A stretch of 18,027 bases of DNA from assembly GCA_934394615.1 (NCBI GenBank), contig CAKRRJ010000047.1:1-18027 (forward strand), in the 5' to 3' direction. This document shows, in pieces, positions 6,764-13,246 of this stretch (positions within the stretch are counted from its first letter, which is position 1; the number at the start of each line of letters is the position of its first letter). Source of the stretch: an uncultured Lachnospiraceae bacterium (lineage in GTDB: Bacteria > Bacillota > Clostridia > Lachnospirales > Lachnospiraceae). Below the pieces are notes generated by a model that did not search any database, had not been told where the DNA came from, and was given only the letters and a program-made list of their open reading frames with translations. The translations under genes and the position numbers were made by a program.

Positions 6764-7749
6764 ATGATACCGTCCCGCTCAGAACGCTCAATGAAGCCCT
6801 CGCCCATCATATACTCCATACAGGAGAAGGTCTTCGCCCAGATCTGGGTACAGGACGCAAAATGCGCGTAGTCTGGCGGCCCCTGGCTCCTTCCGTAGGT
6901 CCGCACGCCGATATCGCGGGTCGTGAGAGCCGTTCCTGCTTCCTCCAGCACATGCTTCATGATCTCGCATTTTTCCAGATATCCGAAAATAATGCGGTTG
7001 ACTTCTTTTTCGATATCTTTGATCTCGCCGTAATGGCAGGGAAGAAAATAACAGTCCTTATAAAAGTGCTTAAGTTCTCCCAGAGAGTCCATATAGCATT
7101 TGAGCATGGCAAGATCCGTCTCCTGCGTTCCAACGATCGGGACAATGTCCGTCATGATCTGGTCTCCGACAAACAGAAGCTTTTTCTGGCATTCATAAAG
7201 ACCGCACTGGCCAAACGTATGCCCCTTTAAGAGAACAACCTCAAAGGTATAGCCACCGTAAGAAAGCATATCGCCCGGGTGGATGGGCGTGTACTTTAAT
7301 TCCAGCGGACTTTTGGAAGCCGCGTAAGCCTTGGTGGTGTACTCCATGAAGGTGTCATAAACCTCCGGTGTCTCCTCTTTTGTAACACCGACAATGCGCA
7401 GATTCTCGATCCGGGCGTGCTCATCCGCCAGATAGCTGTGCAGAAGATCCACCCGTTTTCTCGTCTCATCCGGATTCATGAACGCCTGCGCGCCAAGCTC
7501 CTGGAGTCTGGGCACCAGACCGGTATGGTCCGGATGTTCATGGGTAATAAAAATATCCAGTTTCTTACAGTCAATGCCAAGCGCATCGACCATATGTTTT
7601 AATATGCCCCAGTCCCGCTCCGTATTATTTGAGGTATCGACCATCAGGCTGCGGTCCTCTCCTTTTATAATGTAAAGATTGCGCGGGCTGATATGCCGGT
7701 TTTCATAGGGAATTGTTTCCAGAAAAATATTCTTCTTGATCTCTCTCAT
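6745..7749 (-). CDS. Metallo-beta-lactamase-fold hydrolase with C-terminal winged-helix domain
   Basis: 334-residue metal-dependent hydrolase. The metal motif HEHPDH is complete (His70, His72, Asp74, His75), with later ligands His177 (KGHTFGQ), Asp196 (VGDQI) and His239 (PCHYGE), so a binuclear site is expected. After about residue 255 comes a helical/winged-helix tail resembling the domain found after many glyoxalase II/LACTB2-type enzymes (TRDIGVRTYGR ... MEYMMGEGFIERSERDGIIYW). The natural substrate is unknown; thioesters, lactones or phosphoesters are all used by this fold. ATG at 7749 is chosen because AGGAGGT lies 6 nt upstream; the open frame extends 19 codons further without a ribosome site. 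A consensus promoter lies about 75 bp upstream. No flavodoxin domain is present, so it is not a flavodiiron protein. Confidence 0.88.
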   Translation of the reverse strand: MREIKKNIFLETIPYENRHISPRNLYIIKGEDRSLMVDTSNNTERDWGILKHMVDALGIDCKKLDIFITHEHPDHTGLVPRLQELGAQAFMNPDETRKRVDLLHSYLADEHARIENLRIVGVTKEETPEVYDTFMEYTTKAYAASKSPLELKYTPIHPGDMLSYGGYTFEVVLLKGHTFGQCGLYECQKKLLFVGDQIMTDIVPIVGTQETDLAMLKCYMDSLGELKHFYKDCYFLPCHYGEIKDIEKEVNRIIFGYLEKCEIMKHVLEEAGTALTTRDIGVRTYGRSQGPPDYAHFASCTQIWAKTFSCMEYMMGEGFIERSERDGIIYWKAI

Positions 7750-7787
7750 AGCGAGACCTCCTGTCTTCCGCCTCTCTCCTGACGTTA

Positions 7788-7810
7788 CTGTTCGCACGCT
7801 GTGCAAACAG
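7788..7810 (-). promoter_or_regulatory. 5'-UTR stem-loop of the hydrolase transcript
   Basis: In the minus-strand RNA, CUGUUUGCAC (7810-7801) pairs with GUGCGAACAG (7797-7788) through ten pairs including one G-U, with a 3-nt loop. It begins about 7 nt after the predicted transcription start. It could stabilise the mRNA 5' end or, as DNA, be an operator just downstream of the promoter. Confidence 0.5.
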
Positions 7811-7823
7811 CCATCTGCCTCCT

Positions 7824-7852
7824 ATTTTAGGCAGTTTTGCCCAAATTGTCAA
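7824..7852 (-). promoter_or_regulatory. Consensus sigma-A promoter of the hydrolase gene
   Basis: Minus strand: consensus -35 TTGACA (7852-7847), 17-nt spacer, -10 TAAAAT (7829-7824). Predicted start is near 7817. It fires away from the divergent LysR gene. Confidence 0.82.
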
Positions 7853-7905
7853 ATCCATCCCTCGCTATATTTTGATAATTTTCTAACATTTTCTTAACGA
7901 TTCCA

Positions 7906-7934
7906 TGGAAATTCTCATCAACATCATGTATAAT
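7906..7934 (+). promoter_or_regulatory. Promoter of the first LysR gene
   Basis: -10 TATAAT at 7929-7934 with a weak -35 TGGAAA at 7906-7911 and a 17-nt spacer. The perfect 10-bp palindrome TTCCATGGAA (7901-7910) overlaps the -35 and could be an operator. The predicted start near 7941 leaves a leader of only about 19 nt. Confidence 0.6.
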
Positions 7935-7959
7935 GAATAGGAAAGAAGGAGAAGCGTTT

Positions 7960-8853
7960 ATGAATTTACAGCAGCTTTATTATTTTCGGAAACTGGCTGA
8001 AGTCCAGCATTACACGGAAGCAGCCAAAGCACTCTATATCACCCAGCCCAGCCTCAGCGATTCCATCGCGTCGCTGGAAAGCGAGCTTTCGGTTGCGTTA
8101 TTCCAAAAAAAAGGCCGCAACGTCCAGCTCACCAAATATGGAGAAGAATTTTCCCAGTATGTCAATCAGTCTCTGGAAATTCTGGAACACGGCATCGCCC
8201 TCATGAAGGAAAAATCCGACTCCATGACCGGAACCATCGATATCGGATGTATTCCAACCCTGCTCGGAGACTTTCTTCCGGATGCTCTCGACTTATACCA
8301 TGAGCATCACCCGCAGGTAAACTTTAACATTTTCCACGAAAAATCCATTCCTGTGGCGGAGGGGGTCTCCGCAGGAACCTACGACATTGGCTTCTGTTCC
8401 ATGGTGGAGCACATGGACGATCTGTTCTTTGTTCCCATCACCTACCAGGAGCTTATCGTCATCGTGCGAAATGACCATCCGCTGGCGCAGTATGACTCCA
8501 TCGAGCTGCCTGCCTTAAAAGACTACGCGCTCTGCACCTACCGCGACACCATCCCGATCGGCAAAACCGTCCGCGCGATCCTAAAAGAGAAAGGACTTGA
8601 GGCTGCCCACTCCTACGACGACGAGATTTCCATTGCCGGGCGCATCAACCGTTCTTCCAAAGCCGCCATTGTCGCGGACACACCGTTCTTAAAACAGTTC
8701 GACAACCTCAAAAAAATACATTTAACAGACGTCCCGAAGGACACCCGCATGATCTACATGGTCTACAGCAAAAAGAATTTTATCACGGCAGCCGTGGAAG
8801 CATTCGCAAACTTTATGGTGGCGCACTGCCTTGACCTGCCGCCGGAATTTTAA
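7960..8853 (+). CDS. LysR-family transcriptional regulator (first copy)
   Basis: 297-residue LysR-type regulator. The N-terminal winged helix-turn-helix is clear: LQQLYYFRKLAE, then YTEAAKALYITQPSLSDSI (about 18-36) and the wing (KKGRNVQLTKYG). The effector-binding domain starts near residue 90 (GTIDIGCIPTLLGDFLPDAL) and shows the usual two-lobe periplasmic-binding-like pattern (YDIGFCS, LIVIVRNDHPLA). ATG at 7960 is used because AAGGAG is 8 nt upstream; an in-frame ATG nine codons earlier lies inside the -10 region. LysR proteins often regulate the divergent neighbour, here the hydrolase, and themselves; the ligand is unknown. It is a paralogue of the second LysR protein in this window. Confidence 0.93.
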   Translation: MNLQQLYYFRKLAEVQHYTEAAKALYITQPSLSDSIASLESELSVALFQKKGRNVQLTKYGEEFSQYVNQSLEILEHGIALMKEKSDSMTGTIDIGCIPTLLGDFLPDALDLYHEHHPQVNFNIFHEKSIPVAEGVSAGTYDIGFCSMVEHMDDLFFVPITYQELIVIVRNDHPLAQYDSIELPALKDYALCTYRDTIPIGKTVRAILKEKGLEAAHSYDDEISIAGRINRSSKAAIVADTPFLKQFDNLKKIHLTDVPKDTRMIYMVYSKKNFITAAVEAFANFMVAHCLDLPPEF

Positions 8854-8900
8854 ATATCGGGATTTTATACAGAATTGTACAGAATATGCGTAAGGGGATT

Positions 8901-8940
8901 TACGGCTTCTTTTTATGGGAACGACATAAAAGAAGCCGTA
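8901..8940. repeat. 40-nt inverted repeat downstream of the first LysR gene
   Basis: Arms TACGGCTTCTTTTTAT and ATAAAAGAAGCCGTA (one bulged T) enclose a 9-nt centre. There is no T-tract on either side, so it is not by itself a standard terminator. The right arm can alternatively pair AGAAG with the following CTTCT (8944-8948), giving a competing small hairpin. The rest of 8854-8900 holds only a short direct repeat of TACAGAAT (8868-8875, 8878-8885). Confidence 0.55.
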
Positions 8941-8954
8941 TCTTCTATAGGTAA

Positions 8955-8991
8955 AAAACCGGAAGGATGTCTTATCACACCTTCCGGTTTT
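8955..8991 (+). terminator. Intrinsic terminator after the first LysR gene, possibly bidirectional
   Basis: Stem AAAACCGGAAGG (8955-8966) / CCTTCCGGTTTT (8980-8991), 12 bp, with a short inner TGT/ACA extension. On the plus strand the stem ends in TTTT; on the minus strand the tract is TTTTTT. It closes the first LysR transcription unit. Confidence 0.8.
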
Positions 8992-9014
8992 AGTATAAAA
9001 CAGTTTTAATCCGT

Positions 9015-9043
9015 ATTCAAATCAATTATTTTCATGTTATAAT
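9015..9043 (+). promoter_or_regulatory. Promoter of the second LysR gene
   Basis: -10 TATAAT at 9038-9043 with the extended element TGT directly before it (9035-9037). The -35 is weak (ATTCAA, 9015-9020, 17-nt spacer). Predicted start is near 9050. Confidence 0.65.
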
Positions 9044-9056
9044 AGATTTTATCTAT
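9042..9056. promoter_or_regulatory. Likely LysR-type operator (T-N11-A dyad)
   Basis: Perfect dyad ATAGAT-TTT-ATCTAT. Its inner 13 bp, TAGAT-TTT-ATCTA, matches the T-N11-A LysR box with full symmetry. It directly follows the -10 of the second LysR gene and covers the predicted start, the position expected for autorepression. Confidence 0.55.
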
Positions 9057-9094
9057 CGTATATCATCACACCGTTTAAGAAAGGCAGAATACCT

Positions 9095-9982
9095 ATGAAT
9101 CTGACTCACCTGCGTTATTTCGCAGAACTGGCACATACGCACCACTATACACGCGCTGCGCAGAACCTGTGTATTACCCAGCCAAGCCTCAGCCATGCGA
9201 TCTTTAAAATGGAAGAAGAACTCGGTGTTCCATTGTTTGAAAAAAGTGGAAAAAACACCGTCCTGACTGTATTTGGGGAACAGTTTCTGCGCAGTGTTGA
9301 AAGTTCCTTAAAAGCACTGGATAATGGCATCGATTTTCTTCAGCGCACTGCCCGCGGCGAAGGGCTGATCCGCCTCGGCCTTGTGCGCCCCCTGGGTGTG
9401 GATTTCATTCCCTCCCTGGCGCGCCGTTTCCTCGACCTGCATCCGGACCACGATATTCATTTTTCCTTCCAGACCGATGTGACCCAGAATCTGGTAAATG
9501 ACTTAAATGCCCATCATTACGACCTGATCTTCTGCTCACATCCGCAAAAAGAAAACGGACTGACATTCAAAACCGTACACCGTGAGAACCTGGTGCTGAT
9601 CGTACCCCAAAATCACGAACTGGCAGGATTTGACTCCGTAAACCTGGAGCAAACCCTGCCATATCCGTATGTTTATTTTGCCGAATCATCCGGCATCCGC
9701 TATGAAGTTGATAAAATGTTCCAGGTACTGGGAAAACGCCCCCGTATCGCGTATGAGATCGTGGAGGACCAGGTTACGGCCGGCCTCGTTGCCCACGGTT
9801 TTGGCATTGCCATCGTCCCCGAAATGGAACTGCTCTCCAGCCTGAATGTCAAAGTCATCGAAATTTTACACCCGGTCGTAAAGCGCAACATCTATATGGT
9901 AAGCAGTGACCAGTTTTATATGCCGCCGGTTGTCCGGAATTTCCATGACTTTGTACTGGAAGCTGTATCGCAAAACCTTTAA
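9095..9982 (+). CDS. LysR-family transcriptional regulator (second copy)
   Basis: 295-residue LysR-type regulator. The DNA-binding domain is typical: LTHLRYFAELAHTHHYTRAA, then CITQPSLSHAIFKMEEELGV and the wing around GKNTVLTVFGEQF. The effector domain runs from about residue 90 (GLIRLGLVRPLGVDFIPSLA), with YDLIFCSHP, NLVLIVPQNHELAGF and a glycine-rich GLVAHGFGIAIVPEM loop near residues 230-244. AAAGG lies about 10 nt before the ATG. The gene faces the GntP permease tail to tail with 3 bp between the stops, so it is a candidate regulator of the organic-acid module. That link is positional only. Confidence 0.93.
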   Translation: MNLTHLRYFAELAHTHHYTRAAQNLCITQPSLSHAIFKMEEELGVPLFEKSGKNTVLTVFGEQFLRSVESSLKALDNGIDFLQRTARGEGLIRLGLVRPLGVDFIPSLARRFLDLHPDHDIHFSFQTDVTQNLVNDLNAHHYDLIFCSHPQKENGLTFKTVHRENLVLIVPQNHELAGFDSVNLEQTLPYPYVYFAESSGIRYEVDKMFQVLGKRPRIAYEIVEDQVTAGLVAHGFGIAIVPEMELLSSLNVKVIEILHPVVKRNIYMVSSDQFYMPPVVRNFHDFVLEAVSQNL

Positions 9983-9985
9983 ATT

Positions 9986-11287
9986 TTAAAAGATGATTCC
10001 GACCGTTGCCATGATCGTAATAATGAATCCTGCGATCACACATGGAATCGTGGAACCCAGCACGATGTGCTTATAGCTTTCTGCCAGGGTACACTCACAA
10101 ACAGAAGTCTCCATAACGACCGGAGATGCATTCGGAAGTTTGTTCAGGGTAATACCAGCTTCTACTACGATTCTGTGAAGCGCGTTGATGTTTGCGCCCG
10201 CTGCAAGGAACTGTTTTCCAAAACTCTCCAAAAACAGGGTTTCCGCTGTGATCGCGGAACCAGTCATAGCACCGCAGATCATGGTTCCCAGCCAGGTCTT
10301 TAAGTAAATCGGAAGTGTGATATTTAATACAAACTCCTGTACCGCATGGAAAGCCGGAGCCTGAGTCAGGACTTTGGAAAGGCCAATGACTGCGGCTACT
10401 GTCAGCATTGTACTTAAGCCGGACATTGCGCCCCCTTTCAGAGAGCCTTTCAGGTTTTTGATCTTTTTAAACTGCGTCACAATAATTACAAGAACACCGA
10501 TCAGAAGCGCGCAGCTCAAGCTGGTGGAAGTTCCCATACTTGAAGTTGCCACTACCGCTACCAGAACCAGGATAAACGGCAGCAGAGACATAAAGAGGCC
10601 CGGAAGCTCATCATCTCCCATGACGCTCTTCTCTGTTTTGTACATTGCCATCAGTTCTGCTTCTGACAGTTTTCCCATGCTCTTCTTCTGCGCATAGTTA
10701 AAATACATCACATACCAGGTGCAGGTGATCACTGAGAAAATCACAGCCAGAACCGGCGCTACACCCAGTGAAGTTCCAAGGAAATTACTCGGGATCACAT
10801 TACAGATATCCATGGAAAACGCAAATCCATTCGCATTCGCACCTCCCGCGATCATCAAAAACGGAAGCAGCCGGCGGTCCATCTTATTTTCACGAAGCAG
10901 GCTGTCTGCGATCGGATAAAGAACAAATACCATAATATAGCCGTTAATACCCAGCAGTGTGATAAAGAATGTACAGATCATAATGATCAGCCCCACCCTT
11001 TTGGCTCCAAGTGCAGCAGATAAAGATTTTGCGACCTTGGTAGCCAGCCCTGTCTGATTGACCAGTTCACCAAAAATGCCACCCAGCGCAAGGATCAAAA
11101 ACCAGGAACTGCAGAACGAGCCAGCTCCTTCCGAAAACGTTTTCAGTAAACCTTCCCAAAAATCAAGTCCGCTTGTTACCAGAATGATCGCGGCTGTTAC
11201 TACCGATGCCGTGATCATATCAACACCTTTCACGATCATAACGATCAGCAGCGCGATTGCTATGATTAATCCAATAGCAGATAACAT
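9986..11287 (-). CDS. GntP-family permease (gluconate/organic-acid:H+ symporter-like)
   Basis: 433-residue, highly hydrophobic integral membrane protein with roughly 11-12 predicted transmembrane segments. Family signs are the GGIFGELVNQTGLATKVA loop (about 69-86) and the C-terminal ALHRIVVEAGITLNKLPNAS region (about 368-387) followed by ESYKHI, matching the GntP pattern ALHR...LP-N..-SY. The usual HxxPPxPGP-type motif of sugar-acid members is not evident; instead there is AGGANANGFAFSMDICNVIP, so the substrate may differ from gluconate. AAGGGGG is 7 nt before the ATG. It follows the YkvI-like permease by 27 bp and is probably co-transcribed with it. No room exists for a separate terminator before the convergent LysR gene. 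Confidence 0.85.
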   Translation of the reverse strand: MLSAIGLIIAIALLIVMIVKGVDMITASVVTAAIILVTSGLDFWEGLLKTFSEGAGSFCSSWFLILALGGIFGELVNQTGLATKVAKSLSAALGAKRVGLIIMICTFFITLLGINGYIMVFVLYPIADSLLRENKMDRRLLPFLMIAGGANANGFAFSMDICNVIPSNFLGTSLGVAPVLAVIFSVITCTWYVMYFNYAQKKSMGKLSEAELMAMYKTEKSVMGDDELPGLFMSLLPFILVLVAVVATSSMGTSTSLSCALLIGVLVIIVTQFKKIKNLKGSLKGGAMSGLSTMLTVAAVIGLSKVLTQAPAFHAVQEFVLNITLPIYLKTWLGTMICGAMTGSAITAETLFLESFGKQFLAAGANINALHRIVVEAGITLNKLPNASPVVMETSVCECTLAESYKHIVLGSTIPCVIAGFIITIMATVGIIF

Positions 11288-11314
11288 ATCGATTCCCCCT
11301 TCGTGATGATTTCA

Positions 11315-12607
11315 TTATTTTTCTTTTGTCATGTGCGCATAATCTGCATCCGGCCACTTCCGGATCACATTGATGATGGTCGGTATGATCAGGGTAAACA
11401 ATGTGATGATCGATGCAAATGTCAACCCTTTGGATACCAGCGCAGTCAGTCCCATCTGGGACACTGCCCATGTGATCACAATATAGACCAGCGTTAATAC
11501 CGCGCCCCGCTTATTTCTCTTTGCCGCGGAAACTTCCGGGTCTTCCTGTTTTCTTTTCTGATACCAGTTTAAAATGCGGTCATTGAATCCCTGCGCGTAA
11601 TTGATCGCCGTTGAAATGGTTGCAAAGAATATGGCCACCGTGATCAGCGTAAGAAGGATGGTCTTTACCGCTCCACTTCCGACGCCATTTTGTACAACAA
11701 GAATGGTATATACCGCACGTCCATTCGACCATCCTTCATAAACAGCCGAATAATTTGCAGCCAGATTGATCACATTCATTTCCAGAAATGCCCAGTTTGC
11801 AATCACAGACAGCACAACAGCCCATCTGAGTGTTTTTTTATTGGTAAAAAGCTGCGCATGATTAACATAGGCTCCAAAACCTGCCAGATTCTGTCCTGAA
11901 AAAATATACGCCCAGCAAAAAGCGACCAGAAGATACTTTAAAAAGCTTCCTGCACCTGCGGCAACATCGCTGTGGATCTGCCGGGACATGCTGCCAAGTT
12001 CCGCAGATAACCGGCCAGACACTACATTATAAAGGATATTAGGTACATGAACTGAGATCAGCGCAATGAAAATAACAGCACTCATGAACACTGCATTCTT
12101 CCGGACCAGATCTGTTCCTTTCATACACAGAACAAACATAAGAACACCGATAATAAGTGTAGAATACAGATATGGAATTCCCGTCAGTTCTTTTAATGCT
12201 GAACCAGAGGTAGAATAGGCAAGCGCCATACATACGATCAGAAGCCAGTTGAAATTAAATTCATAAATGTACTGCATCGGTCTGGCAAAAATCCCATTGC
12301 AAAAACGCGAACCATACCGCCTCAAAAAACTGCTGTAATCAAATGTACGGAAATCCATCGCGAATTTCATAAAGAAATAGATAATAAAACAGTTGATTGC
12401 CGCTACAATAAACGGCATAAACAGACAAAAATACGGCTGCGCAACAACCGGCAGCATCCCATAAAACCCCGTATTTCTAAAAAAATAAGTCCATGGCGTA
12501 GATCCAGACGCGAATCCGCCGCCACACTGCGAACTAAATGCTATCGACACAAAAACAAGAACGGTTTTCCAGTCTACTTTGCATTCCGCATTTGTTGTTT
12601 TTCCCAT
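11315..12607 (-). CDS. YkvI-like multi-pass permease
   Basis: 430-residue membrane protein with about 11-12 hydrophobic segments. The N-terminal segment has a broken first helix, SSQCGGGFASGSTPWTYFF (about 25-43), of the kind seen in LeuT-fold/APC-superfamily transporters and specifically like YkvI-family proteins (GGGFASG/GGGFATG). A Lys/Arg-rich cytoplasmic loop lies near residues 358-376. The substrate is unknown; an organic cation, amino acid or carboxylate are all possible. GGGGG lies 7 nt before the ATG. Upstream are a perfect dyad and a promoter-like sequence, so it may begin its own transcript with the GntP gene behind it. The gene reads more AT-rich than the Etf genes, which hints at a different history but is not proof. 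Confidence 0.75.
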   Translation of the reverse strand: MGKTTNAECKVDWKTVLVFVSIAFSSQCGGGFASGSTPWTYFFRNTGFYGMLPVVAQPYFCLFMPFIVAAINCFIIYFFMKFAMDFRTFDYSSFLRRYGSRFCNGIFARPMQYIYEFNFNWLLIVCMALAYSTSGSALKELTGIPYLYSTLIIGVLMFVLCMKGTDLVRKNAVFMSAVIFIALISVHVPNILYNVVSGRLSAELGSMSRQIHSDVAAGAGSFLKYLLVAFCWAYIFSGQNLAGFGAYVNHAQLFTNKKTLRWAVVLSVIANWAFLEMNVINLAANYSAVYEGWSNGRAVYTILVVQNGVGSGAVKTILLTLITVAIFFATISTAINYAQGFNDRILNWYQKRKQEDPEVSAAKRNKRGAVLTLVYIVITWAVSQMGLTALVSKGLTFASIITLFTLIIPTIINVIRKWPDADYAHMTKEK

Positions 12608-12622
12608 AGAATATCCCCCATT

Positions 12623-12646
12623 ATCTGTATATCCCCATATACAGAT
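12623..12646. promoter_or_regulatory. Perfect 10-bp dyad (operator-like) before the YkvI-like gene
   Basis: Arms ATCTGTATAT (12623-12632) and ATATACAGAT (12637-12646) with CCCC between them. It lies just upstream of the ribosome binding site and downstream of the promoter-like TTGACA. The size and symmetry suit a homodimeric repressor (TetR or GntR type) or a LysR protein. As RNA it would form a tight tetraloop hairpin. Confidence 0.6.
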
Positions 12647-12647
12647 T

Positions 12648-12676
12648 TCGTTATTAATTTAACACATTATTGTCAA
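12648..12676 (-). promoter_or_regulatory. Possible promoter of the two permease genes
   Basis: Minus strand: consensus -35 TTGACA (12676-12671), 17-nt spacer, and a poor -10 TAACGA (12653-12648). The weak -10 would suit an activator-dependent promoter. Read-through from the upstream genes is also possible because no terminator is seen between them. Confidence 0.4.
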
Positions 12677-12689
12677 AAATTACAGTATC

Positions 12690-13241
12690 TCACATCTTAT
12701 TTGCTCCACTCTGCCACTGGGCATTCATCTTATCCAGCGGTACCGCGATCAGCCCAGTCTGTTTATCATAAACATAAATGATAAACCCTCTCTTGCACCG
12801 GAATACACATTCCAGGCAGGGATCTTCATCACAATAACAAAAGGCATCGGTATCTGCCAGGGCAAATACCATTGGCGAACGCTTTCCTTCCATTACATAT
12901 TTCAGATATCCCCCTGTAAATGTTTTCAGGTAAATCCATTCCGGATGACGCCCATACGGCTTCATCTTCCACGATACGCGGACTGCATTGTCATTGTAGC
13001 CGCCTGTGATCTGATAAGTAATATCCATCACATCCCGCATGGAATCCGCTTCTCCGGGAACCAGTCTTTCCGCTTTTTTTCCACAACACAGAATCTCTTT
13101 CTCCTCCAGGTTCGTTCCTCCTGTCACCGGATAAAGAGCCCCGCATTCTGGACAGCGGTAAAACACAACATCCGGACACTGTTTTTCCAGTGGTTTTCTC
13201 GTATCCCTGCATCTGCGCGGTCCAAATTTCTGTTCAATCAT
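12690..13241 (-). CDS. Divergent desulfoferrodoxin-like Cys-rich protein
   Basis: 183-residue protein from the ATG at 13241, which has AAGGG 9 nt upstream; an ATG three codons earlier overlaps the ligase stop. Residues 28-62 match the desulforedoxin-type metal knuckle: YRCPECG (Cys30, Cys33) and ILCCGKKAERLVPG (Cys52, Cys53). The part after residue 72 follows the superoxide reductase layout: ITGGYND..., RHPEWIYL (93-105 region, His99), and FRCKRG (Cys149) where the family normally has YCNLHG. Compared with that family, the first His (KHVP), a second His and the final His appear missing, so the catalytic iron site is probably not intact. Instead there is a Cys cluster (135, 137, 142, 145, 149). 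The gene is directly coupled to the acyl-CoA ligase gene. A redox, electron-transfer or metal-sensing role is possible; function is unproven. Confidence 0.72.
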   Translation of the reverse strand: MIEQKFGPRRCRDTRKPLEKQCPDVVFYRCPECGALYPVTGGTNLEEKEILCCGKKAERLVPGEADSMRDVMDITYQITGGYNDNAVRVSWKMKPYGRHPEWIYLKTFTGGYLKYVMEGKRSPMVFALADTDAFCYCDEDPCLECVFRCKRGFIIYVYDKQTGLIAVPLDKMNAQWQSGANKM

Positions 13242-13246
13242 AGCGG

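Noticed and set aside
6745..7749. Flavodiiron protein (FprA) for the metallo-beta-lactamase gene
   Set aside because: There is no C-terminal flavodoxin domain; the tail looks like a winged helix and the metal motif is the hydrolytic HxHxDH type.
8868..8885. Direct repeat of TACAGAAT with 10-bp period
   Set aside because: Only two short copies in AT-rich DNA downstream of a gene; too little to call a regulator site.
8985..9020. Minus-strand promoter TTGAAT-N17-TATACT reading into the terminator, as a possible small RNA
   Set aside because: The predicted start would fall inside the terminator stem, leaving no sensible transcript, and the -35 coincides with AT-rich sequence of the opposite promoter.
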